DNA of 64,000 bases from a virus, in IMG/VR virus record IMGVR_UViG_3300032334_001259, positions 186,001 to 250,000 of that record, one strand, 5' to 3'. The position numbers were made by a program, and so were the translations under genes. This document shows positions 41,829-48,948 of this stretch, one piece after another (the first letter of the stretch is position 1; each line of letters begins with the position of its first letter). The notes under the pieces were generated by a model. It was given only the letters and a program-made list of their open reading frames with translations. It was not told the origin of the DNA and searched no databases.

Positions 41829-42182
41829 TTAAACGCTTTTTGGACGATTTTGACGGTCATGCTTTAATTTAGCAGCAAAGGCATCTGGGGTCAATTTATA
41901 TTTTGCAATAAAAGCATCATGTAAATCTTTTGGGTCAACTTGGAAAGCCACTGATATGTTTTGCATTAAATCATCAATGCTTGCATAATCTATTTGTTCC
42001 ATATCATCTAATTGGCTTCCAAGACGTGCAACAGCACCCATCATATTCTTACCTTCTACACCTCTTACAACAGTGTCATACTTCCAACGTGCTGCCATAA
42101 GACCACGTGCACCAGCACTTATAGGATTGCGTCCTTGAATCGTAGTGCTCATTGCTGCTTCAATAATTTCTTTAACTTTCAT
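41829..42182 (-). CDS. Late protein with capsid-targeting-like leader, 117 residues
   Basis: Starts MKVKEIIEAAM, where IIE-A fits the I/L-x-E-A cleavage site of T4-type prohead proteases. The rest is basic at its start (IQGRNPISAGARGLMAARWKYD) and helical later (DPKDLHDAFIAKYKLTPDAFAAKLKHDRQNRP). It overlaps the DctP-like gene by one base (TAATG) and lies just ahead of the amidinotransferase. I infer a small packaged or head-associated protein. Confidence 0.55.
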   Translation of the reverse strand: MKVKEIIEAAMSTTIQGRNPISAGARGLMAARWKYDTVVRGVEGKNMMGAVARLGSQLDDMEQIDYASIDDLMQNISVAFQVDPKDLHDAFIAKYKLTPDAFAAKLKHDRQNRPKSV

Positions 42183-43135
42183 TAGGTTGCCATAATTTTT
42201 TTAAGTAATGTGGGAGCAAATAAATTTTTAACTAATTCAGATTTGTAAATTTCAGAAGTCATTTCTTTAAATTTTTTCATTTCATCTACACCAAATTCAA
42301 AAAACCCACTGCATCTATTTTTGCTTTGCTCTACAAATTTTTCACTATCCTTAATAGTTTCTGTTCTTTCAATTAAAGCGGTTTTTTTAGCAGTTTCTTT
42401 AAATAATTTTTGATCATTTTCTGATAGTGAATTCCAAAAATCATTTGATATAACAATAGTTGTTAAAAACAAACTATGATTTGTATTTGTGATAAAAGGT
42501 GTTTTGTGTTTGACTTTATCAAATCTGACCAAAGTTGTTTCACCACCATCAAAATTAATATCTTTCATTCTTTCAAAGTGTGCGGATAAATCATCACCAT
42601 GTTCATCTAAAATCGCATTTGCTCCTAAAATATCATAAACCTTTTTTGTAATTGGGCTTTCTGAACAACTAACTGTTTTACCCTTAATATCATCTATTTT
42701 TTTTAAAGGTTGATTACTTACCATGATACGGAATCCACCGCTGTAAGTAAAAGCTAATCCTCTCATTGCAGTATTTTTACCTAATAATTCTAAAAGATTT
42801 TCTCCTATAGAACCATCAAGAACTCTGGAAGCATGGTCATGGTCTTGAAACAAAAATGGCATATCAAATATATAAAAGTTATTAAATTTTGAACCTATTG
42901 CCGTAGTTTGAAACTGTGCCATTTGAAATTTGTTGTCACGTAATGATTTATAAAAACTTGCACTATGATTATAACTAGGATTAGAAAAAAATTCTTTTCT
43001 AGTTAAAACTTCAATATTGATTCGTCCACTTGTCTCTTTTTCAATTATATTTTTAAAAGTATTTGCTGATCTTAAAAATAGATTAAGAGGTTCATGAGCA
43101 ACAACCCAACGACAATTTATTGAAGTTTCAGTCAT
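42182..43135 (-). CDS. TRAP-type (DctP-like) solute-binding protein without signal peptide
   Basis: 317 residues, the size of a mature DctP protein. Typical segments are visible: NTFKNIIEKETSGRINIEVL, YIFDMPFLFQDHDHASRVLDG, GFRIMVSNQPLKKIDDIKGKTV (R147 being the carboxylate-binding Arg) and FLTTIVISNDFWNSL, with a long C-terminal helix. Bacterial DctP proteins are periplasmic and have a signal peptide; this one starts directly at TETSINCRWV, so it should stay in the cytoplasm. The gene is AT-rich and has a strong AAAGGA site and a late-type promoter. It might bind a small organic acid in the infected cell, but this is speculation. Confidence 0.72.
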   Translation of the reverse strand: MTETSINCRWVVAHEPLNLFLRSANTFKNIIEKETSGRINIEVLTRKEFFSNPSYNHSASFYKSLRDNKFQMAQFQTTAIGSKFNNFYIFDMPFLFQDHDHASRVLDGSIGENLLELLGKNTAMRGLAFTYSGGFRIMVSNQPLKKIDDIKGKTVSCSESPITKKVYDILGANAILDEHGDDLSAHFERMKDINFDGGETTLVRFDKVKHKTPFITNTNHSLFLTTIVISNDFWNSLSENDQKLFKETAKKTALIERTETIKDSEKFVEQSKNRCSGFFEFGVDEMKKFKEMTSEIYKSELVKNLFAPTLLKKIMAT

Positions 43136-43152
43136 AGTAATTCCTTTTTACC

Positions 43153-43159
43153 TATTTAT
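43153..43159 (-). promoter_or_regulatory. T4-type late promoter core ATAAATA
   Basis: Minus strand TTCATAAATAGG, 18 bases upstream of the DctP-like ATG. The 52-base gap here contains no early-type promoter. Confidence 0.6.
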
Positions 43160-43187
43160 GAATAAAAATATGAAATTATATGTTATC

Positions 43188-43595
43188 TTAAACTTTACCA
43201 CTTGGGTCCATAATAGGCGGTAGACCTAACTTATTGGTTTTATTACCAAATTTGGCGGCTTGACGCTGTGTTTCGCCAGGTTTTATATCAACTGTCATGC
43301 TCATAGCATAACGTGGGTCTTTTGCCATCTTTTTATTGCCAGCAACTACGCCTACACCAGCAGATTCACGGTAAACTTTTTCGGCACCAACAGGGTTAAT
43401 CTTAAATCCCCACATCTTTAATTTATATAATAATTCTTCTTCATCTTGTGCAACAAAATCATATTTGTTTGTATAACCATAATAGGTTCCATTAGGACGT
43501 TTTGTTACATATGCAGTTTCGCCTGTGCGTGGGTTATCATATACAGTGGCGTAAGTTGCTTCGTCTAACTGTGAGAATAATTCGTTTAATAACAT
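43188..43595 (-). CDS. Late unknown protein with capsid-targeting-like leader, 135 residues
   Basis: The start at 43595 overlaps the stop of the GIY-YIG gene (TAATG); upstream ATG at 43610 is inside that gene. The N-terminus MLLNELFSQLDEATYA contains LDE-A, the T4-type protease site. The next ~50 residues (DNPRTGETAYVTKRPNGTYYGYT) form a small beta unit, and the end (GNKTNKLGLPPIMDPSGKV) is a conserved tail in several phage proteins. Probably a small packaged protein; no enzyme motif. Confidence 0.6.
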   Translation of the reverse strand: MLLNELFSQLDEATYATVYDNPRTGETAYVTKRPNGTYYGYTNKYDFVAQDEEELLYKLKMWGFKINPVGAEKVYRESAGVGVVAGNKKMAKDPRYAMSMTVDIKPGETQRQAAKFGNKTNKLGLPPIMDPSGKV

Positions 43596-44239
43596 TACAT
43601 TAAGTCCCATTTTTTAAGAGACCATTTTTTAACCATATCACGTGATAAATTTACTTTGGTTGATATCTCTCTTGCTGTTAAACCTTCATTTTTTAACATC
43701 TGAATAGAATCAAATTGTTCTTTCGTTAAACCACGACGAATCATCGCTCGTTTCTCTATAATTGATTTTTCCCACTTTACCCAAGGTTTTTTCTTACCTT
43801 TATGTGATTCTGATATTTTCTTTTTAGATTCTTCCGAATGAATTTTACCGTGCATTCTTGTATAATTTTTAGCAATGCCTTTTAATGCTCTACTTCTTTT
43901 TACATTTGACTCTTCTGACATAATTATGCCATTATTGCCATCGCCACCTTTTGTAGAATTATATCCATTTTTATAGGTATCAAATTTTTCTATAAGTTCT
44001 ATTTCTTTTTGTTTAGCAACTTCTGCGGAATCAACCAATTCTAATAATTCTATCTTCCACACATCAGTTCCATACTTGTTTATAGCATTGTAAAATTTTC
44101 TATTGTCACGAATTTTTATAGCATCTTTCTTATGCTGTTCAAATCTTTCAAATATGGTATTACCAGTAAAACCAATATATGATTTACCATTTACATTATT
44201 TGTAATTTTATAAACAGAATAGGTTTTTGCAATTACCAT
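43595..44239 (-). mobile_element. GIY-YIG homing endonuclease gene
   Basis: 214 residues from the ATG at 44239, which has GGAG upstream; a TTG at 44254 is not needed. The domain opens with YSVYKITNNVNGKSYIGFTGN (GIY-YIG shape), R33-like ERFEQHKKDA and the closing ELIEKFDTYKNGYNSTKGGDG. NUMOD3-like SEESKKKISESHKGKK motifs and a helix-turn-helix GLTAREISTKVNLSRDMVKKW follow; these bind DNA. It sits between two late genes with overlaps at both ends, as intercalated homing genes in T4-like phages do. Confidence 0.85.
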
Positions 44240-45174
44240 GCACGGCAACTCCAATATCTTGCAGTTGTTCTATCTTTTGCTGTTTTGCAATTGTGTCTGG
44301 CTCTAAAAGACTTTCTGCGTTTTGGATTTGACCGCTTTATTCTCATTTTTTTGTCACCAAAATTTACTTTAATTACTTTGCCTGTTTTTGGATTTTTCAC
44401 GTACACTTTTTTCTTTTTAACATCGCCCTTCATAGGTTTGCCAAGTGGAACTTTACGACCATGATATTCTGCTTCTGCAACGAGTGATTCATGAAGTTCA
44501 TCCATAAAGAAACGAACTTCTTTGTCGCCTTTGTTAAGAACAATATCATCATCGTCTTCGTCAATATCCCAACCCATGTTGCTTAACATTTTTACGGCTT
44601 GGGCATGCTTACCTTCATCACCATGCCACCACATCTTTGCCAAACGTTTTAGAGTTTGGTGATTATCTTGCATAGAAACTACTTCACCTTCTGCTACACT
44701 ACTTTTCTGTGCGATTGCACGTTCTGCAGCTTGGTTGATGTCCTCACGACTTGCGCTATATGGGCTTACATTTAGCGTGGTGATTTCTTCGTATGCAGGC
44801 GTCATTTCATCATCGGTTTTTACAACTTTTTTAAGAAGATGATAATTTGTCTTACGAACATCATCAGACTCATGACCACTTGTTGCAATAAAATAATCAT
44901 CACGATAATGCTTTACATAATTGTTGCCACCAAAATCACGTTCTCGCCAAAGTTTTGCTTCACCAAGATATTTGGTTTCAATTGCGCCTAAACTTTCTAA
45001 TAAACCAAGTAATTTTTCATCACCAAGTAATGTAATACTTTCGTTATCCATTTCCATAATTTCAGTATCTACTTGTAGAATATTACTGAACTCAAGATAG
45101 ACACCATCACCAATGGTTGGACGATCTTCGCTTATGGCTGTAAGTTTTTCAATTAGGGAACGCATATCACTCAT
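44233..45174 (-). CDS. Late head-associated-type protein with basic RARHNC tail, 313 residues
   Basis: Starts SDMRSLIEKLTAISED, close to but not exactly the packaging leader pattern. The middle has LGEAKLWRERDFGGNNYVKHYRDDYFI and SVAEGEVVSMQDNHQTLKRLAKMWWHGDE. The C-terminus, KRRKSFRARHNC followed by ARYWSCRAW, is a basic Cys/Trp tail that I know from many T4-like phage proteins, role unproven. It is preceded by a late-type promoter and an AGGA site. I infer a late protein that enters the capsid and may bind DNA. Confidence 0.6.
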   Translation of the reverse strand: MSDMRSLIEKLTAISEDRPTIGDGVYLEFSNILQVDTEIMEMDNESITLLGDEKLLGLLESLGAIETKYLGEAKLWRERDFGGNNYVKHYRDDYFIATSGHESDDVRKTNYHLLKKVVKTDDEMTPAYEEITTLNVSPYSASREDINQAAERAIAQKSSVAEGEVVSMQDNHQTLKRLAKMWWHGDEGKHAQAVKMLSNMGWDIDEDDDDIVLNKGDKEVRFFMDELHESLVAEAEYHGRKVPLGKPMKGDVKKKKVYVKNPKTGKVIKVNFGDKKMRIKRSNPKRRKSFRARHNCKTAKDRTTARYWSCRAW

Positions 45175-45193
45175 GTTAAAAATCCTGATATGT

Positions 45194-45200
45194 TATTTAT
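45194..45200 (-). promoter_or_regulatory. T4-type late promoter core ATAAATA
   Basis: Minus strand AAAATAAATAAC, 20 bases upstream of the ATG at 45174. Confidence 0.55.
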
Positions 45201-46147
45201 TTTGCTTTGGTGCTTACACGAATTGGTGCTTTACCTGTTCCGCCAGTATCTTTACCACCACGACCTGCTGCATTTTGTGCTTTACGTTTACGAGTAACTG
45301 CACTGCGTTTTTGTGCCGCACTCATTTTACGTGCTTTGGCTGCTGGTACACATTTTGCATAGCCACTCTTGCTGCCGCTTGTTCCGCATGGTGGATGCTT
45401 ACCGCCAACCTTCTTGCCAATATTAACCCACTTGTCTTTAAACCACTTGTGTAGATTGCCCTTGGCTTCTGGTAATACAAGATTTCCGCAATGAATACAA
45501 TAATCAACTTGTTCAAGTAGCACACTCTCGGTAATTGGATCACATGTAAGTTCTGTGCTTTCTAAGGTCATTTCCATAGCGATTTTTTTCTTATATACGT
45601 ATAGTTTGTAACCTGAAGCATCATCGCTAAAAATCTTTTTCTGTTGGACTGGATCAGTTACAGCCTTAAAACCCATCTGCTCAAAGAATTTTGCTGCCCT
45701 ATCATATAACTTGATTCTGCTTGGTTCGTTTGATTTTGCACCCATGACAATTACTTCAGTTTTAGGATGTCTTGCAATAAAGTGATTCAAACAATAGGCA
45801 ACGCCATTGAATATTTTAAAAACAGTATCTCTTTCAGTGCCAGTTGCAGCATGGGTATCAGGTCTGCTCTGCGTTTTATTTTCAAATGCCAATACATAAT
45901 AATTTTCATTATATTCTTTAAATGTGACTTCAATTTTGGTTTTATTAACGGTGAAATCATAATCAGAACCGTAATTATCTGCATACACATCAAAATTTTC
46001 TGGCGCTTTGTTTACGTCGATAAATTCTTCAATTTCTTCGCTTTCGTTCTTGACGCAGTTTGGATACTTCTTTCCAAACATTGTTTTCATGCCTTCTTTA
46101 TGATAGCCTTTCCAACATGCTTCGCCAAGAACATCTTCCATCTTCAT
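45197..46147 (-). CDS. Late protein with packaging-type leader and basic C-terminal tail, 316 residues
   Basis: Starts MKMEDVLGEACWKGYH, with LGE-A as protease site followed by CWKGYHKEGMKTMFGKKYPNCV, a short domain shared by many T4-like phage proteins. Residues ~45-185 read as a GNAT-like alpha/beta part (DFTVNKTKIEVTFKEYNENYYVLAFENK ... LYDRAAKFFEQMGFKAV). A CIHCGN zinc-ribbon-like pair precedes the tail HPPCGTSGSKSGYAKCVPAAKARKMSAAQKRSAV, again basic. It therefore joins three modules seen separately in phages. GNAT assignment is tentative. ATGA overlap upstream. Confidence 0.6.
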   Translation of the reverse strand: MKMEDVLGEACWKGYHKEGMKTMFGKKYPNCVKNESEEIEEFIDVNKAPENFDVYADNYGSDYDFTVNKTKIEVTFKEYNENYYVLAFENKTQSRPDTHAATGTERDTVFKIFNGVAYCLNHFIARHPKTEVIVMGAKSNEPSRIKLYDRAAKFFEQMGFKAVTDPVQQKKIFSDDASGYKLYVYKKKIAMEMTLESTELTCDPITESVLLEQVDYCIHCGNLVLPEAKGNLHKWFKDKWVNIGKKVGGKHPPCGTSGSKSGYAKCVPAAKARKMSAAQKRSAVTRKRKAQNAAGRGGKDTGGTGKAPIRVSTKAK

Positions 46148-46881
46148 TTGGATTTATTTCCCCAGTTTTTAGCACCAGCCTTGCGGCACTTAACTAACGC
46201 ACCGCTTGCATAAGCACTTGGCCATACTTTATAACGGCTCTTAACTTTGTAATAACAAGCATCTTTCTTTTCATTCATAAGACTTGCTTCATACATTAAT
46301 CCACCACAATGTGGACAACTTTCTTCTACAGCTTCTAACTCATCTGTTGTATCACCAGTAACAGGATATGTCTTGCCACCAACATTGAATGATTTTTTAC
46401 CTGCTTTTATAGCATTCATTCTTGCATCAGTAAAGGCATTGGATTCTTCCATGTCATCGTGTTCAGCATTACCAATGATTTCATTATAATTGTCCATGCA
46501 AAGATAATCATGACTCTTACTCAACTCTATAAGTTTTTCAGCAACATCGTGTAAATCCATATCAGTCTTTGCATCTTCACGTGCATATTCCATGATTCTA
46601 ATAAGCAATGGAACATCCATTGTTACAGTATCTGTAGCATCTGCTTCTGGAATTACTTCAACATTTTCTTGTGGAATTACTTTTGGTTTACGAATAGCAC
46701 TACCTGGTATCATCTTGTCCATTGCAAGTTCAACACCAGCACGTTGTTTTTTGCTTTTACCAGCAGCATGACCCTTCATTAAATTAGGGTTGCGTGATAA
46801 TCGCTTTGTTACATAAGAAGTAAGAGTTTTATTGCGTAGTTCTTCTAAATCTGTCTCAACAATAATATCATTTATACGCAT
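46144..46881 (-). CDS. Late protein with leader and basic NWGNK-type tail, 245 residues
   Basis: MRINDIIVETDLEEL gives a leader like those of its neighbours, with IVE-T instead of E-A. A basic region follows (SYVTKRLSRNPNLMKGHAAGKSKKQRAG). The middle is acidic-helical (MDVPLLIRIMEYAREDAKTDMDLHDVAEKLIELSK). It ends CPHCGGLMYEA and DACYYKVKSRYKVWPSAYASGALVKCRK...GNKSK, a tail I recognise from several phage proteins, adjacent to a C-x-x-C pair. Possibly DNA-associated in the head. ATGA coupling on its downstream side. Confidence 0.6.
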   Translation of the reverse strand: MRINDIIVETDLEELRNKTLTSYVTKRLSRNPNLMKGHAAGKSKKQRAGVELAMDKMIPGSAIRKPKVIPQENVEVIPEADATDTVTMDVPLLIRIMEYAREDAKTDMDLHDVAEKLIELSKSHDYLCMDNYNEIIGNAEHDDMEESNAFTDARMNAIKAGKKSFNVGGKTYPVTGDTTDELEAVEESCPHCGGLMYEASLMNEKKDACYYKVKSRYKVWPSAYASGALVKCRKAGAKNWGNKSK

Positions 46882-47753
46882 TAGTCACCACCTACCATTT
46901 TATCACCAGGTGGTCCACTATCTGTACCTTTCCAATAGCCAGTAAATTTTGGACCAGTTTTTTTAGATTCGTTTTTTCTACGTTTCTTTTGCTTATATGT
47001 TCCACCGAATAATGATCCAACACCATTGCGACTTATCATTCCACCTAATGGACTTGAAACAGCAGCAATACCACCTGCACTACTTGCGCCAGCACTTGCA
47101 CTTTCACCAATCACGTGAAAGCCAGCTTGTTGCTTACTTTTAACTTGTGCTTGTGGAACCATAACAGGAATACCCTGAACATTACCATTTGTATCAATTT
47201 TTGCCATCTTTACCATGCCTGGTGTTTGTGTCATACCAGGTGGCTTTTTAGGACCAAGTGTTTTTTGTGGCGTTCCTGTTGTTGTGGGCTGAACTGGCAT
47301 TTCTGCTTCTGTCATTTCACTTGGATAACGCATTTCATAATCAAGATAATCAAAAACACTTTCAATATAATCAGCTGCACGAGTTAGTTTACGTTGAACC
47401 CAACCCTCAAGTCCTTGATTTTCCCCAACATTTTTAAGCATATCATGTAACATGATAGCAAGTTTAGCTGTGCGGTAAAGTTCCTGACGTGCCATTTGAA
47501 CTTCGTGATCTGGATACTGATTATATGTTTGTGGCATAATTTCGCCAGTTGGTTGTGCTTGGCAATCACATTCATCAAGACTCTTAATAGTTTCTGGTAG
47601 TTTAATCATATAACGACCAGTTGGAAGTTTCCAAACAGTGCCGTTGAAACGTTGTAATAGTTTTTCTGCTTCATCGTAATTTACAATTACTGGCTTGCCA
47701 TTTTTAGCAAGAATTTTACCATAAACGTAAGTGTCTTTAATCTGATAATCCAT
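46881..47753 (-). CDS. Conserved T4-like phage protein, 290 residues
   Basis: The N-terminal third is beta-rich (KILAKNGKPVIVNYDEAEKLLQRF). Residues ~80-145 form a helical module, HEVQMARQELYRTAKLAIMLHDMLKNV followed by EGWVQRKLTRAADYIESVFDYLDYE, which I recognise from several T4-like phage proteins that otherwise differ. A Pro/Thr-rich linker and a Gly/Ser/Ala-rich basic C-terminus follow (SKKTGPKFTGYWKGTDSG). It has a late-type promoter and lacks the E-A leader at the start. Probably a virion or capsid-associated protein. Confidence 0.6.
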   Translation of the reverse strand: MDYQIKDTYVYGKILAKNGKPVIVNYDEAEKLLQRFNGTVWKLPTGRYMIKLPETIKSLDECDCQAQPTGEIMPQTYNQYPDHEVQMARQELYRTAKLAIMLHDMLKNVGENQGLEGWVQRKLTRAADYIESVFDYLDYEMRYPSEMTEAEMPVQPTTTGTPQKTLGPKKPPGMTQTPGMVKMAKIDTNGNVQGIPVMVPQAQVKSKQQAGFHVIGESASAGASSAGGIAAVSSPLGGMISRNGVGSLFGGTYKQKKRRKNESKKTGPKFTGYWKGTDSGPPGDKMVGGD

Positions 47754-48090
47754 TGGAAATTTCCTCTGTATTATTTATTTTACTTTCTGTAACAGTAAGG
47801 TTAAGATTTTTGATAGTAATACCATTGAAAGAATTAAATTTAATGTTATTAATATTCATTGATTTAATTTTACATTCTTTATTTTTTAAATTAATAAATT
47901 TTAACGATTTGGGTTCAAACCCTTCATTTTTTACATAAAAAATATCAACGATGCCTTGATTTTGTTGCAAAACAGGCAAACTACGTTCACTTATAAGTTG
48001 ATCTTCAAAATATATTCTATAACATATTTCTTCTTCACCATAATCATATGATTCTGGTACAATTATTAATTTAAATTCAATTTCCGCCAT
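47737..48090 (-). CDS. Small beta-rich unknown protein, 117 residues
   Basis: AT-rich gene with many Asn/Ile/Lys codons. Beta-rich sequence (FKLIIVPESYDYGEEEICYRIYFEDQLISERSLPVLQ), typical of small head or tail decorating proteins, followed by a second sheet rich in Ile and Asn. It overlaps both neighbours by 1 and 17 bases. No family recognised. Confidence 0.55.
   Translation of the reverse strand: MAEIEFKLIIVPESYDYGEEEICYRIYFEDQLISERSLPVLQQNQGIVDIFYVKNEGFEPKSLKFINLKNKECKIKSMNINNIKFNSFNGITIKNLNLTVTESKINNTEEISNGLSD
47772..47778 (-). promoter_or_regulatory. T4-type late promoter core ATAAATA
   Basis: Minus strand AAAATAAATAATAC, 19 bases upstream of the ATG at 47753, inside the 3' end of the previous gene. 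Its context resembles that at 57936. Confidence 0.55.
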
Positions 48091-48359
48091 TATAAAACCT
48101 GTTGCAAACCTTTTAATAATTTATCTTGGTGCAACTTTGCTGTTTTACTTTTACTTTTTTTAATTTTTTGGATTTTTGCGTGAAAGCGGCGTAAATCGCT
48201 GCGAGTGAGTTTTTTATTTTTCTTTGAAAGAAATTCTATAGCTTGGCTTTTTATATTTGTGGATTGTATTTCTAAATTACTGTTTATTTGATACTCTTCC
48301 CAAAGTTGAACGATTTGTTCCCATTGTGCTTGGGAGAGAGCAGTATTGTCGTCAAGCAT
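48090..48359 (-). CDS. Small basic protein, 89 residues
   Basis: The start is set at 48359 because AGGAG lies six bases upstream of this ATG and the gene then begins just after the stop of the phosphatase gene; the longer frame would overlap that gene by over 120 bases. N-terminal helix (SQAQWEQIVQLWEEYQ) then a Lys-rich tail (KKNKKLTRSDLRRFHAKIQKIKKSKSKTAKLHQDKLLKGL). The basic tail suggests nucleic-acid contact. No family recognised. Confidence 0.6.
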   Translation of the reverse strand: MLDDNTALSQAQWEQIVQLWEEYQINSNLEIQSTNIKSQAIEFLSKKNKKLTRSDLRRFHAKIQKIKKSKSKTAKLHQDKLLKGLQQVL

Positions 48360-48372
48360 TGTACTCTCCTCA

Positions 48373-48885
48373 TTAATTGTATCTCCCCAATTTTGCATAA
48401 CTGGAGAGTTCTCTTGCAACTTTTCCAAATTCACTGTCATTATACTTGATGCCAATGCCGCCAGCACTTTGCCAACTTGCAATGTTCTTGCCATAATCAT
48501 CTACAAGAATACAAGAATTACCACCCAATGTGGCAAACATTGCTTTATTATGTGTAAGTTCAATGTGGCGTGGTGGCATATCACTAAAGTGCATATTAAC
48601 CCAAGCAACCTTGCCTGGCGCACTACGTGGATCACCTGTTAGCGGTGAACTGCAAATATGATAACTGCCAAACTCTTTAATAACATGTCGCACTAACTGA
48701 CGAGCATGTGGAAGTAACGGTAGGTCAACCCAAAATGTAGGATGGTCACGGACCAACTGTAATTTTGCCTCTGGATTGTCTATATCTTTATAGTGGTCTT
48801 TTTTATCTAATCTGGCCCACTCACCAAAAAAATCAGCAAGAACGCCGTCCATATCAAGATAAACTCGGAATTTTTGGTATGCCAT
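48373..48885 (-). CDS. HAD-family 5'(3')-deoxyribonucleotidase-like phosphatase
   Basis: 170 residues. The catalytic motif DMDGVLADF (11-19, DxDGV) is followed by an HICSSPLTGDPRSAPGK segment (motif II/III Ser and Lys) and CILVDDYGKNI (motif IV acids). Such enzymes dephosphorylate nucleoside monophosphates and occur in T4-like phages. It has its own early promoter, whereas the genes around it are mostly late-type. Together with ThyA and DHFR it points to control of nucleotide pools. Confidence 0.85.
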   Translation of the reverse strand: MAYQKFRVYLDMDGVLADFFGEWARLDKKDHYKDIDNPEAKLQLVRDHPTFWVDLPLLPHARQLVRHVIKEFGSYHICSSPLTGDPRSAPGKVAWVNMHFSDMPPRHIELTHNKAMFATLGGNSCILVDDYGKNIASWQSAGGIGIKYNDSEFGKVARELSSYAKLGRYN

Positions 48886-48916
48886 AGTAATATTTACCTA
48901 ATTTTGCCTATGGTTT

Positions 48917-48945
48917 ATACTACCACGGATTTACAAATCTGTCAA
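48917..48945 (-). promoter_or_regulatory. Early sigma-70-like promoter of the HAD phosphatase
   Basis: Minus strand: TTGACA (48945-48940), 17-base spacer ending CCGTGG, TAGTAT (48922-48917). It lies between the giant gene and the phosphatase gene. Confidence 0.75.
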
Positions 48946-48948
48946 GTC

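Noticed and set aside
48360-48500. Longer N-terminus for the small basic protein
   Set aside because: It would overlap the phosphatase gene by over 120 bases, while a perfect AGGAG site precedes the ATG at 48359.
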